64,000 bases of DNA from Haloarcula taiwanensis (GTDB taxonomy: Archaea > Halobacteriota > Halobacteria > Halobacteriales > Haloarculaceae): assembly GCA_002844335.1 (NCBI GenBank), contig CP019154.1, forward strand, positions 1,240,001-1,304,000. The letters are read 5' to 3'. Made by a program: the position numbers and the translations under genes. Below the pieces are notes generated by a model. It did no database searches, was not told where the DNA came from, and saw only the letters and a list, made by a program, of their open reading frames with translations. This document shows positions 24,262 to 32,155 of this stretch, piece by piece; the stretch's first letter is position 1; each line of letters opens with the position of its first letter.

Positions 24262-25191
24262 ATGTCGGAGTGCGATGCCTGTGGGAAGCAGGAGAACATG
24301 CCGTATCAGTGCGGGCACTGTGGTGGGACCTACTGTGCGGAACACAGACTGCCAGAGGCCCACGATTGCCCCGGACTTGACAACTGGAGCGATCCGGGCG
24401 GCGTGTTCGACAGCGGGTTCGACGAGAGTGTAAACACCGGTCAGACCTCCGGTGGCGTCGCCGACCGGCTCGGTATCGACACCGGGCCCGGCGGGCCGCT
24501 GGCGTACTTCCGGGGGAACGTCACGTACCTGTTCTTGGCGATTATGGGTATCGTGTTCATCCTCGAACACGTTGTCATTCTCTCTCTGGGCAGCGACGCG
24601 TTTCAGACGCTGTTCGTCCTCCATCCGAACAATCCCGAGTACGTCTGGACCTGGGTCACGTCGGTGTTCTCACACGCTCCCTTCGGGTTCTATCACATCC
24701 TCGGCAACGGGATTATTATCTACTTCTTCGGCCGGATCGTTGAGCAGCAGATTGGGTCGAAGAAATTCGCGGTCTTCTTCCTCGCTTCCGGCGCGCTGGC
24801 CGGCCTCGGACAGATTGCAATTCAAATGGTGCAGGGCACTTCCGCCGGCGTGCTCGGAGCCAGCGGCGCGGCGCTGGCGATTATGGCGTTTCTGACCGTC
24901 TTGAAACCTGACCTCCGCGTATACCTGTACTTCTTGATTCCCGTTCCGATCTGGGCCATCACCGGCTTTTACTTCCTGTTGAGCATCTTCGGATCGCTCA
25001 ATCCGATGGGGGCCGGCCTGCTCGGCGGTAACATCGCGCACCTCGCCCACCTCATCGGCCTCGTCATCGGACTCTGGTACGGCCAGAAAATAAAGGGACA
25101 GGCCCGGATCCCCGGCCAGATACAGTTCGGCGGTGGCGGCGGCCCCGGTGGACCGGGCGGTCCCGGCGGTCCCGGCCGGCGTCGTCCGTGA
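24262..25191 (+). CDS. Rhomboid intramembrane serine protease with AN1 zinc finger
   Basis: 309 residues. An N-terminal AN1-type zinc finger (CDACGKQ ... CGHCGGTYC..HR...HDC, residues 4-37) is joined by a linker to a six-helix rhomboid domain with the catalytic serine in GASGAA and a histidine in the NIAHLAHLIG helix. An HXXXN-type HILGNG motif is also present. The C-terminus is a Gly/Pro repeat tail. Such AN1-rhomboid fusions are common in haloarchaea; in Haloferax a related rhomboid affects motility and glycosylation. ATG 24262 follows a TATA-like GTATAAGC at 24217-24224. It overlaps the endonuclease V gene by 4 bp. Confidence 0.9.
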   Translation: MSECDACGKQENMPYQCGHCGGTYCAEHRLPEAHDCPGLDNWSDPGGVFDSGFDESVNTGQTSGGVADRLGIDTGPGGPLAYFRGNVTYLFLAIMGIVFILEHVVILSLGSDAFQTLFVLHPNNPEYVWTWVTSVFSHAPFGFYHILGNGIIIYFFGRIVEQQIGSKKFAVFFLASGALAGLGQIAIQMVQGTSAGVLGASGAALAIMAFLTVLKPDLRVYLYFLIPVPIWAITGFYFLLSIFGSLNPMGAGLLGGNIAHLAHLIGLVIGLWYGQKIKGQARIPGQIQFGGGGGPGGPGGPGGPGRRRP

Positions 25192-26000
25192 CGATGCAGC
25201 TGGTTCGCCCCGAGTTGGTCCCCGACCCGTCGCTCTCGCAGGCCGAGATGGAGGCGCTGCAACGCGACATCGCCGAGGATGCGCGGTTCGAAGACGACCT
25301 GGACTTCTCCCCCGAAACCATCGCGTCCGCTGGGGATGCACCGGTCGACGACCAGACGACGCTGCGGACTGGCGACGGGGCCGCTGACCCACCGCTCGTC
25401 GCCGGCGTTGACCAGGCCTTCGTCGACGACAAGGCCATCTCGGCCATCGTCGTCCTGCGTGGCGGCGAGGTCGTTGAGCGGGTCAGCGCTGTCGAGCAGA
25501 CCGAGATTCCGTACATTCCCGGCCTGCTGTCGTTCCGTGAAGGCGGCGCAATCCTGGCCGCGTTTGCGGAGTTGGAGATTGACCCCGACGTAGTGCTGGT
25601 CGACGGCAGCGGCCGCATTCATTTCCGGGAAGCCGGGCTGGCGACACACATCGGCGTCACACTGGACGTGCCAGCTGTCGGCGTCGCCAAGAATCTCCTC
25701 TGTGGCACGCCGGAGCAGTCGCTCGAGGAGACATACCCGGAAGGGGCGCGGATTCCGATTACTGCCGACGACAGCGTTGAGACCTGCCCTGGTGGAACGG
25801 TTATCGGTCACGCGCTCCAGACGCGTCAGTACGATTCACCGAACCGGTATATCAATCCGCTCATCGTCAGCCCCGGCCATCGCGTCAGTGCATCCACGGC
25901 GGCGGATATCGTCGACGCTACCACCGACGGCTACAAGCTCCCCGAGCCGACCCGACTGGCCGACAGCTACGCCGATGGGGCAAAGGCGTCCGTGGAGTGA
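25188..26000 (+). CDS. nfi: Endonuclease V
   Basis: 270 residues. Deoxyinosine-specific endonuclease: catalytic Asp in VAGVDQAFVDD, the wedge motif PYIPGLLSFREG, a second acidic motif in VDGSGRIHFREAGLA and GHRVS near the end. Most relatives have HPR where this has HFR. An extra 70-residue N-terminal portion precedes the core, commonly seen in haloarchaea. GTG 25188 overlaps the rhomboid stop by 4 bp; ATG 25194 is an alternative. It repairs deaminated adenine in DNA. Confidence 0.92.
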   Translation: MTMQLVRPELVPDPSLSQAEMEALQRDIAEDARFEDDLDFSPETIASAGDAPVDDQTTLRTGDGAADPPLVAGVDQAFVDDKAISAIVVLRGGEVVERVSAVEQTEIPYIPGLLSFREGGAILAAFAELEIDPDVVLVDGSGRIHFREAGLATHIGVTLDVPAVGVAKNLLCGTPEQSLEETYPEGARIPITADDSVETCPGGTVIGHALQTRQYDSPNRYINPLIVSPGHRVSASTAADIVDATTDGYKLPEPTRLADSYADGAKASVE

Positions 26001-26029
26001 TGCTACGGTATCTGCGTCGGATAACCGAC

Positions 26030-26037
26030 AGTATAAC
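26030..26037 (+). promoter_or_regulatory. TATA box of the SDR gene
   Basis: AGTATAAC centred near 26034 is about 33 bp before ATG 26067, giving a nearly leaderless transcript for the SDR gene separate from the nfi operon. Confidence 0.5.
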
Positions 26038-26066
26038 TTCCCGGGGTGTGTTCTCCCGGCCAACAC

Positions 26067-26891
26067 ATGGCGAAGACGGTGCTGATTACCGGAGCGTCCT
26101 CGGGTATCGGGCGGGCGAGTGCCGAGGCGTTCCTGGCCGACGACTGGACTGTCTGGGCGACCGCTCGCGAGGAATCGGACATCGGCGATCTCGCCGAAAA
26201 CGGCTGTCAGACCGCCGAAATCGACGTGACGAACCCCCGCGAGTGCGAGCGGGTCGTCGAGGCGCTCGTCGACGCCGAGGGACGGCTGGACTGCCTCGTG
26301 AACAATGCCGGGTATCCGCAGTTCGGCGCAGTAGAGGACGTGTCGACGGCGGCGCTCCACGAGCAGTTTGACGTGAATCTTTACGGGCCGCATCGACTCA
26401 TCCGCGAGGCCCTCCCGCACATGCGGGCCCGCGAGAACGGCACTATCGTCAACGTCTCAAGCGTTGCAGGCCGAATCGCGTTCCCGAACCAGGGGAGCTA
26501 CGCCGCCTCGAAGTTCGCGCTGGAGGGCCTCAGCGACGCCCTCCGGATGGAAGTCGAGGAGTTCGGCATCGACGTGGTGCTGGTCGAACCCGGGCCGGTC
26601 GAAACCAACTTCAGCGACCGCGCTGACGAGGAACTCGACAACCTGGAAACGTCCGGCGCGTACGACTGGCTGTATCAGGCCCACGCGGATTCGAGCCTCG
26701 TCGGCATTCAGGACGCGCTCTCGGTCACGCCCGGGACAGTCGCGCTGACCATCCGCGATGCCGCCAACGCCAGCGATCCCGAACCGCGGTATCCCGTTGG
26801 GCAGGGCGCGCAACTGCTGCTCATGCTCGATTACCTGCCGGCGCGGTGGCGTGACGCGGCGTTCGGCGTTATCCGGAAACTGACCAGCTAA
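26067..26891 (+). CDS. SDR family oxidoreductase
   Basis: 274 residues. TGASSGIG lies at residues 8-15, NNAG follows strand 4, and the catalytic Ser and Y-A-A-S-K (YAASK) are in order; the extended C-terminal part is typical of the retinol/17-beta-hydroxysteroid-like SDR subgroup. ATG 26067 is preferred over 26046 because of the promoter spacing. Single gene, convergent with the Get3 gene. The substrate is unknown. Confidence 0.85.
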   Translation: MAKTVLITGASSGIGRASAEAFLADDWTVWATAREESDIGDLAENGCQTAEIDVTNPRECERVVEALVDAEGRLDCLVNNAGYPQFGAVEDVSTAALHEQFDVNLYGPHRLIREALPHMRARENGTIVNVSSVAGRIAFPNQGSYAASKFALEGLSDALRMEVEEFGIDVVLVEPGPVETNFSDRADEELDNLETSGAYDWLYQAHADSSLVGIQDALSVTPGTVALTIRDAANASDPEPRYPVGQGAQLLLMLDYLPARWRDAAFGVIRKLTS

Positions 26892-26910
26892 GCCGCGGCT
26901 GTCGCCTCTC

Positions 26911-28002
26911 TCAGTCCAGACAGGCCGCGACAACCGACAACAGGCGCTCGCCGCGCACTTCTTCGGCGAACAGCGGGACTCGGCGCACGTCGTGGCCGCG
27001 GAACATGTCCTGTGATCGGGCCAGCGCGTCTTGCTGGACTTGCCAGCGCCGCGCGCAAAACTCGCAGTCGGCGTGGTTCGGACCGGCGATGTCCACGTCC
27101 TTGCCGAGCACCTCGCTCGGGTCCTGCATCACCCGATTGACGACGACGGTGCTGACCGGAATATTAAACTCGTCGAGTTGAGCGAGCAAGCGCTCGGATT
27201 CGACAACAGACAGTTCCTCGGGCACCATCACGATGCGGAAGTCCGTCTTCCGGGGGTCCTGCAGAATCGACCGCAGGTGCTCGATTCTGTCCGACAGCTC
27301 CTGAAGATCCTCGATGCCGGCTTCGGCGTCGACCTCGTCGTCATCGCCACCGAACATCCCAGTGAGGTTGTCCATCATCCCCGAGAATCGCTCGCGGAGT
27401 TGCAGAATCTTCCCGACCATCGAATCCATCGTCTCGGGGAGTTCCAGCAGTCGGAGCGTGTGGCCGGTCGGCGCGGTGTCGATGACGACGCGGTCAAAGC
27501 GGTCGTCGTCGACGTAGTCCAGCAGGAGTCGGAGCGCCGCGGCTTCGTCGGCTCCGGGCATCGAACCACCGAGCAGTCCGTCCTCGCCGCCGATGGGGTC
27601 CTCGGCCTGGCTTGGACCTGCCGCACCGCCCGCACCCCCACCGAACATCCCACCGCCGCCGAGGAGTTCGCCCACACCGCCCAGTGCGTCCTCCTCGACG
27701 CCCAAGGGCCCCTCGCCCACGGCGGCCTCCGGATCGATCTCTGCGGCGTAGAGGGGAATATCCTCCCGGATGCGCGTCGGTGTCGCCGGGATATCCGCAT
27801 CCAGCGTGTCTGACAGGGAGTGGGCAGGGTCTGTGGAGACGACGAGCGTCGCCGTGTTATCTCGCGCGGAGGCCAGCGCCGTGGCTGCGGCACACGTCGT
27901 CTTGCCGACGCCGCCTTTCCCGCCGTAGAGAACGTACTCCGCCGCGTCGATTCCCGCGGGTGCGTCGATATCGTCGACCGCCTCGACGTCGAGTTCGCTC
28001 AT
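26911..28002 (-). CDS. Get3/ArsA-family ATPase
   Basis: 363 residues. Deviant Walker A GGKGGVGKTT at residues 27-36, switch motif STDPAHSL, the P-loop partner DTAPTGHTLRLLELP and a zinc-binding CEFC near the C-terminus are present. This is the archaeal homologue of eukaryotic Get3/TRC40, thought to chaperone tail-anchored membrane proteins, and of the arsenite pump ATPase. A Gly-rich, Met-containing insertion (GELLGGGGMFGGGAGG onward) lies where Get3 has its helical substrate-binding subdomain. No arsenic genes are adjacent, so a Get3 role is more likely. Confidence 0.87.
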   Translation of the reverse strand: MSELDVEAVDDIDAPAGIDAAEYVLYGGKGGVGKTTCAAATALASARDNTATLVVSTDPAHSLSDTLDADIPATPTRIREDIPLYAAEIDPEAAVGEGPLGVEEDALGGVGELLGGGGMFGGGAGGAAGPSQAEDPIGGEDGLLGGSMPGADEAAALRLLLDYVDDDRFDRVVIDTAPTGHTLRLLELPETMDSMVGKILQLRERFSGMMDNLTGMFGGDDDEVDAEAGIEDLQELSDRIEHLRSILQDPRKTDFRIVMVPEELSVVESERLLAQLDEFNIPVSTVVVNRVMQDPSEVLGKDVDIAGPNHADCEFCARRWQVQQDALARSQDMFRGHDVRRVPLFAEEVRGERLLSVVAACLD

Positions 28003-28053
28003 GCCAGAAGCTACGCTCGTCCGGCCTTGAGTACTTCCCGAAAAGGAGTTGTC

Positions 28054-28215
28054 CTACTGTCTCGAAGACCGCGCTTCACGGACATCGGCGCCGTCACGGA
28101 GTTTGTCCTCACAGTTCGGACAGACCCGAGGACCGTGACCCTCGACGGCTTCTGGTGTGAAAACCCGTACGTACTGCTCGGTTACGAACTCGCCGCAGTT
28201 CTGACACTCGGGCAT
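28054..28215 (-). CDS. 53-residue zinc-finger microprotein (DUF7563-like)
   Basis: ATG 28215, stop TAG 28054. Two knuckles, CQNC and CPNC, are 27 residues apart; the middle EQYVRVFTPE and the end RDGADVREARSS match a haloarchaeal family I recall as DUF7563. A TATA-like CATATAC (28240-28246) sits 28 bp upstream, predicting a leaderless mRNA. It lies between the Get3 and helicase genes, same strand. Probably a protein- or DNA-binding accessory; function unknown. Confidence 0.75.
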   Translation of the reverse strand: MPECQNCGEFVTEQYVRVFTPEAVEGHGPRVCPNCEDKLRDGADVREARSSRQ

Positions 28216-28239
28216 CTATAGGTACACTCGTTCCACGAT

Positions 28240-28246
28240 GTATATG
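28240..28246 (-). promoter_or_regulatory. TATA box of the 53-residue zinc-finger gene
   Basis: GCATATA on the minus strand is 28 bp before ATG 28215. Confidence 0.5.
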
Positions 28247-28290
28247 CCTTCCGCTGCCAACGATTTCTTCCGGTTGATACGCAGGCGGCG

Positions 28291-30738
28291 TTACCGGTGG
28301 TCGGCCCAGAATGAGTCCAGTTGGCTCGCAAGGAAGTCCGGCGTCATTCGAGTGAACTCCTCGCGCTCGCCCGCCGGCAGGTACGGATACACTGAATGTC
28401 GTGCGTCCGGTGTGTACCGACAGCCGACCAGTGCCCGCACGCCGACTTCGTCGATGCCGCGGATGACGCGGCCGATAGCCTGGCGCGCGCGCCGCACAGC
28501 CGGCACTGTCAGGGCGTACTCGAAGGCGTTGTCCTCGCCGAAAGCGTCGCCGTATGCTCGCTGGACACCTCGGACGCGGGGCGAGCCGATGTTCACGAGC
28601 GGGATGCCGACGACCGCACAGGTCGAGAGCTTCTCCCCGTCGTAGTCGACACCCTCAGTCAGCGTCCCGCGCGTCGACGTGACCATCACCTTCCCGTCGC
28701 CGCTGAAGAACTCGCGTTTCAGCCGCTCGGTCTCCTCATTGCTCGAAGACTCGTCGACGAGGACCGGCTTCTCGACGGCCTCCTGCAGGTATGCGCCGGC
28801 CCAGCGTGCCTCCCGATAGTTCGGCATCGCCACCATCACATTTCCGGGTGAGCGGGCCAGCGCGCGCAGCGCCTGTGCGTACTCGTCGCGCGTCGGGTTC
28901 CAGTTCTCCCCGAGCGGTCGCATCGTTTCGGGGTCGCCGCGGTTGCGGGCGGTAAACGGCGTCGCGTCGACGAGGTACGATGCCCGGTTTTCCGCCGGGA
29001 ACGGCAAATCGTAGGTCGTCGACCGGACCGGCCGTCCGTCGCCGGATTGCTCGTCCGGAGCAGTTGACCCTGTCTCGGCCATCGAGTCCAGTCCCGACAC
29101 GCGAGTAAACACGTCCAGCGGCTCCAGCGTCGCACTCATCAGAATACCGCCCCCGAGTTCGTCGAAGACGTTCCGCAGGGCCGTCGCTGGCATACAGTTG
29201 TAACACACTAGACCCGGCGTGTACACGGTCTGGTAGTCGACATCGAGACCCTGTCCGTGGTTCGGTGAGTGCTCCAGTTCAATCTCTCGGAGGAACGTCG
29301 CGTGGTCGCGCTCCCACCATTGCCCGGCCAGCACGCCGACGGCGGCACACACCGGCTGGCGGGTCAGGCCCAGTTGGTCGATTGCGTCCTCGACCGCGGC
29401 CCCAACTTTCGACAGCGAGCGCCAGAGCGACCCGTCGTAGCCCTTGCGCTCGGCCCACTCGGTCAGTTCGTCCTGCTCAACCGTGTCGGGGTCCCGGAGC
29501 GGAATCTCCCTATCGTGTTCCGGCAGGGTCGACGGGTCCGCGCGCCAGCCCTCGTGTTCGGTGTCAAGGAACGACTCGATGCGGTCGTCGAGCCACCGCA
29601 CGAGGTCGTCGTAGAACTTCCGGGCTTGGTCGACCGCGTCCAGCGGGACCTCCCGAGCGGACAGCACCTCGCGCACCTGCGCCTTGTGGTCGGCGCTCTG
29701 CTGGGCGCGCTGAATCAGCATGTTACAGTCGTTGCGCGCCTGCACGATGGTCTGGCGGCCGATGCGGTCCGACAGGAGGTCCCGCACGCGCTCTTCGAGC
29801 CGATGGGCCTCGTCGACGATGACGAGCGTCTGGTCGTCGAGCACGTCCGACAGGAGCGGGCGAGAGCCCGGGTCGAACAGGTGATTGTAGTTCCCGACGA
29901 TAACATCGGCCTCGTTCAGCAGCACGCTCATTACCCGGTGGGGACAGGTCCCTCGTTCCGTCGCCGCTGGGAGGTAGTCGTCCATCGTCACGACGTGCCC
30001 CTCCCCGGCGGAGAAATCGACGGGCGAACCCTTGTTGCGGGCGTACCAGTCCGCCTCGAACGGACAGTATAGCGGCGGGTCTGATCCCTCTGCCAGCGAC
30101 TCCGGGGCCGTTGGCTGGGCCCGCCGGTACGGTGAGGCCGCGCCCGCGGTCGAGAGCGTGTCGTCACCGAGGGTCGACTGCTCGGCCGCGTCGGGGCGCG
30201 CGGCCGCGGCAAGGTCCTGTCCTATCCGTGGGTCCCACCACTGGTCGTCGTCGGCCTCACCGTCGATTGCGGCGTCTGCGACAGCCGCGCCGTCCGAGCG
30301 CCCATCGTCTTCGACTAACCGCGCTGTCGTCTCCCTGAGGTCCTCACACCGGTCGTGCGTACCTACATCGTCCGGGAACTGACCCTCACGACCGTACGGG
30401 CAGAGGTCGCGTTTGCCGACCAGCGAGATGCCGTCGAAAGGCTCCTCGATACCGGCGTTGAGCGCTCGCAGGTCGTCGACAAACTGCTGGAGTTGCTGTT
30501 TGACCGGCGTGACGACGACCATCCGCTCGTACAGGTCCGTATCGCGAACCAGCGTCGCGCCGGCGGTGAGCGCGGCCATCGTCTTGCCGGTCCCGCATGG
30601 CCCTTCCATTGCGAGAAAGCCGCGTGCCTTGCCCGCCTCGATGGCTCGCTCGACGGCGTCGGCCTGGTTCTCGTACGGCTCGTCGAAGCCGAAATACGTG
30701 CGCCAGGACTCCGTGCCCGTCGATGCGGGGTCTGCCAT
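28291..30738 (-). CDS. XPD/Rad3-like superfamily 2 helicase with FeS domain
   Basis: 815 residues. Walker A GPCGTGKT at 46-53, Walker B with DEAH (VIVDEAHRLEE) and C-terminal helicase motifs (TSTRGTLTEGVDY, QAIGRVIR) define a Rad3-family 5'-3' helicase. Four cysteines, at about residues 113, 131, 225 and 265, fit the 4Fe-4S cluster of XPD/FANCJ. Between the second and third lies an unusually long acidic insertion of about 90 residues. Role is DNA repair or unwinding, as in archaeal XPD. Confidence 0.9.
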   Translation of the reverse strand: MADPASTGTESWRTYFGFDEPYENQADAVERAIEAGKARGFLAMEGPCGTGKTMAALTAGATLVRDTDLYERMVVVTPVKQQLQQFVDDLRALNAGIEEPFDGISLVGKRDLCPYGREGQFPDDVGTHDRCEDLRETTARLVEDDGRSDGAAVADAAIDGEADDDQWWDPRIGQDLAAAARPDAAEQSTLGDDTLSTAGAASPYRRAQPTAPESLAEGSDPPLYCPFEADWYARNKGSPVDFSAGEGHVVTMDDYLPAATERGTCPHRVMSVLLNEADVIVGNYNHLFDPGSRPLLSDVLDDQTLVIVDEAHRLEERVRDLLSDRIGRQTIVQARNDCNMLIQRAQQSADHKAQVREVLSAREVPLDAVDQARKFYDDLVRWLDDRIESFLDTEHEGWRADPSTLPEHDREIPLRDPDTVEQDELTEWAERKGYDGSLWRSLSKVGAAVEDAIDQLGLTRQPVCAAVGVLAGQWWERDHATFLREIELEHSPNHGQGLDVDYQTVYTPGLVCYNCMPATALRNVFDELGGGILMSATLEPLDVFTRVSGLDSMAETGSTAPDEQSGDGRPVRSTTYDLPFPAENRASYLVDATPFTARNRGDPETMRPLGENWNPTRDEYAQALRALARSPGNVMVAMPNYREARWAGAYLQEAVEKPVLVDESSSNEETERLKREFFSGDGKVMVTSTRGTLTEGVDYDGEKLSTCAVVGIPLVNIGSPRVRGVQRAYGDAFGEDNAFEYALTVPAVRRARQAIGRVIRGIDEVGVRALVGCRYTPDARHSVYPYLPAGEREEFTRMTPDFLASQLDSFWADHR

Positions 30739-30831
30739 TGAACCGGGGTTAGTCGCCTTCGTATTTGAACCGCAGGGTTCCTCGCCGTCGCAGCTGCTCA
30801 GTGCGAATCGCGTCAGAGCCGCAGTGAACCG

Positions 30832-30836
30832 AAAAA
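30832..30836 (-). terminator. Short T-run after tbp
   Basis: Five T on the minus strand, 46 nt beyond the tbp stop codon, within CCCGTTTTTCGG. Weak but positioned as an archaeal terminator. Confidence 0.35.
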
Positions 30837-30881
30837 CGGGCTGTGACTGACCGCCGTCGTCCAGTCACCGGCACCGAGCCG

Positions 30882-31442
30882 TTAGTCCAGCAGACCGAGG
30901 TCGCTGAGCCGCTCGACGATAGTATCGACGGCTTCTTCGGCGTCTTCCTTTCGCTTGCCACCAGTGACGACGAGCTTCCCCGAACCGAACAGCAGCGCGA
31001 CCACGTCGGGTTCGTCGAGCCGGTAGACGAGACCCGGGAACTGCTCGGGCTCGTACTCGATGTTCTCCAGCCCGAGCCCGATGGCGATGGCGTTGAGGTT
31101 GAGCGAACTCCCGAGGTCCGCGGAACTGACAATGTTCTGGACGACGATTTCCGGGTCATCGTCGACCTGGATGTTCAGGTCACGGAGCTTATCGAAGACG
31201 ATGCGCAGGCTCTGGTGGACATCGTCCGTGGATTTCGCACCCGTGCAGACGATCTTGCCCGACCGGAAGATGAGCGCGGCGGATTTCGGGTCCTGTGTCC
31301 GATAGACGAGGCCCGGGAACTGCTCGGGGTCGTAGTCGGCGCCTTCCAGGTCCATCGCGACGCTCTCAAGGTCGAGTTCTTGTCCGATACCGGTCGAAGC
31401 AACGACATTTTCGATGTCAATGCTCTCTTTTGGGTCGACCAT
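30882..31442 (-). CDS. tbp: TATA-box-binding protein
   Basis: 186 residues made of two direct repeats of about 90, each with the saddle strands and an EQFPGLVYR motif (QFPGLVYRTQDP at about residue 42 and QFPGLVYRLDEP at about 133) and FRSGKIVCTGAK/FGSGKLVVTGGK. A highly acidic C-terminus is normal for halophiles. It nucleates the preinitiation complex with TFB. Haloarchaea often carry several tbp genes; whether this is the principal one cannot be told here. Its promoter is AT-rich with overlapping TATA boxes. Confidence 0.95.
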   Translation of the reverse strand: MVDPKESIDIENVVASTGIGQELDLESVAMDLEGADYDPEQFPGLVYRTQDPKSAALIFRSGKIVCTGAKSTDDVHQSLRIVFDKLRDLNIQVDDDPEIVVQNIVSSADLGSSLNLNAIAIGLGLENIEYEPEQFPGLVYRLDEPDVVALLFGSGKLVVTGGKRKEDAEEAVDTIVERLSDLGLLD

Positions 31443-31447
31443 ATAGT

Positions 31448-31478
31448 GTTTTAAATACCGGATTTAAATCATATAAAC
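31448..31478 (-). promoter_or_regulatory. Overlapping TATA elements upstream of tbp
   Basis: TATTTAAAAC (31448-31457), the perfect palindrome GATTTAAATC (31461-31470) and GTTTATAT (31471-31478, minus strand) follow in a row. Only the middle one has the usual spacing (about 24 bp) to ATG 31442. Confidence 0.5.
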
Positions 31479-31626
31479 GTTTGTGATGCTGTGATTACTA
31501 GTCGTTCTTCGACCTCTACCACGTCCGACAGATTCCATTCAAGTAGGTGTCTGTCGGTTGAGCGCTTCTGCGTTGGCCGGGTATTCCTGCCCTTCAGGCT
31601 GCCGGCCCGGCCGTCACTGGGCCGTT

Positions 31627-31631
31627 AAAAA
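31627..31631 (-). terminator. Short T-run after the TRAM gene
   Basis: Five T on the minus strand start 14 nt after the stop of the TRAM gene at 31645. Confidence 0.4.
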
Positions 31632-31644
31632 CGAACCTGTAGCG

Positions 31645-32085
31645 CTATACGGTCCGACCGTCGTTGTCGACGACGCTCGCGAACGCGACGTTTTCCTGTA
31701 CGGTCTCGATTTCGACGGTCGGTGAGTCGCCCGGTTCGCCGTCGGGGACGATGACGACGTATCCGCGTTCGACCTTGGCAATGCCGTCGCCCTGATCGCC
31801 GAGCGATTCGATGGTCACGTTTCGGATTTCGCCCTCGTCGACCGGCGGCTGCGGGACGCCAGTGTCGACCCGGCCCGGGTCGGTCTCCTGTTTGGCCGTC
31901 TGTGTCGGGGTTGCCGTCGATGAGCCGGCGTCGACCTGCGAAAGCAGGCCGACACGGTAGGTCTCGCCCGGTGAAACTGCGCCGTGGGAGACTTCACTTT
32001 TCGGAACTTCGACAATATATCGGTCCCCGTCAGTCTCTATTTGGGCACTGAACAATGTACTGAGCGCGTCTGGAACTTCGACCAT
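31645..32085 (-). CDS. TRAM-domain protein
   Basis: 146 residues. The C-terminal TRAM domain (about 84-140) starts EIRNVTIESLGDQGDGIAKVERGYVVIVPDGEPGDS and is an OB-like RNA-binding fold; the first half is an uncharacterised beta segment with a proline/threonine-rich linker (TPTQTAKQETDPG). Small TRAM proteins in archaea act as RNA chaperones (TRAM0076 in methanogens, for example). Single gene with its own T-run. Confidence 0.83.
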   Translation of the reverse strand: MVEVPDALSTLFSAQIETDGDRYIVEVPKSEVSHGAVSPGETYRVGLLSQVDAGSSTATPTQTAKQETDPGRVDTGVPQPPVDEGEIRNVTIESLGDQGDGIAKVERGYVVIVPDGEPGDSPTVEIETVQENVAFASVVDNDGRTV

Positions 32086-32155
32086 AGCCTATTCTACGGC
32101 TCATGATAGATAATGGTCCTGCCCTGTTGTGGTGAAAATTGCCGGCAGTTGTCGA

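Noticed and set aside
25130-25185. Tandem Gly/Pro-coding repeat as a DNA satellite
   Set aside because: The repeat is in frame within the rhomboid gene and codes its flexible tail.
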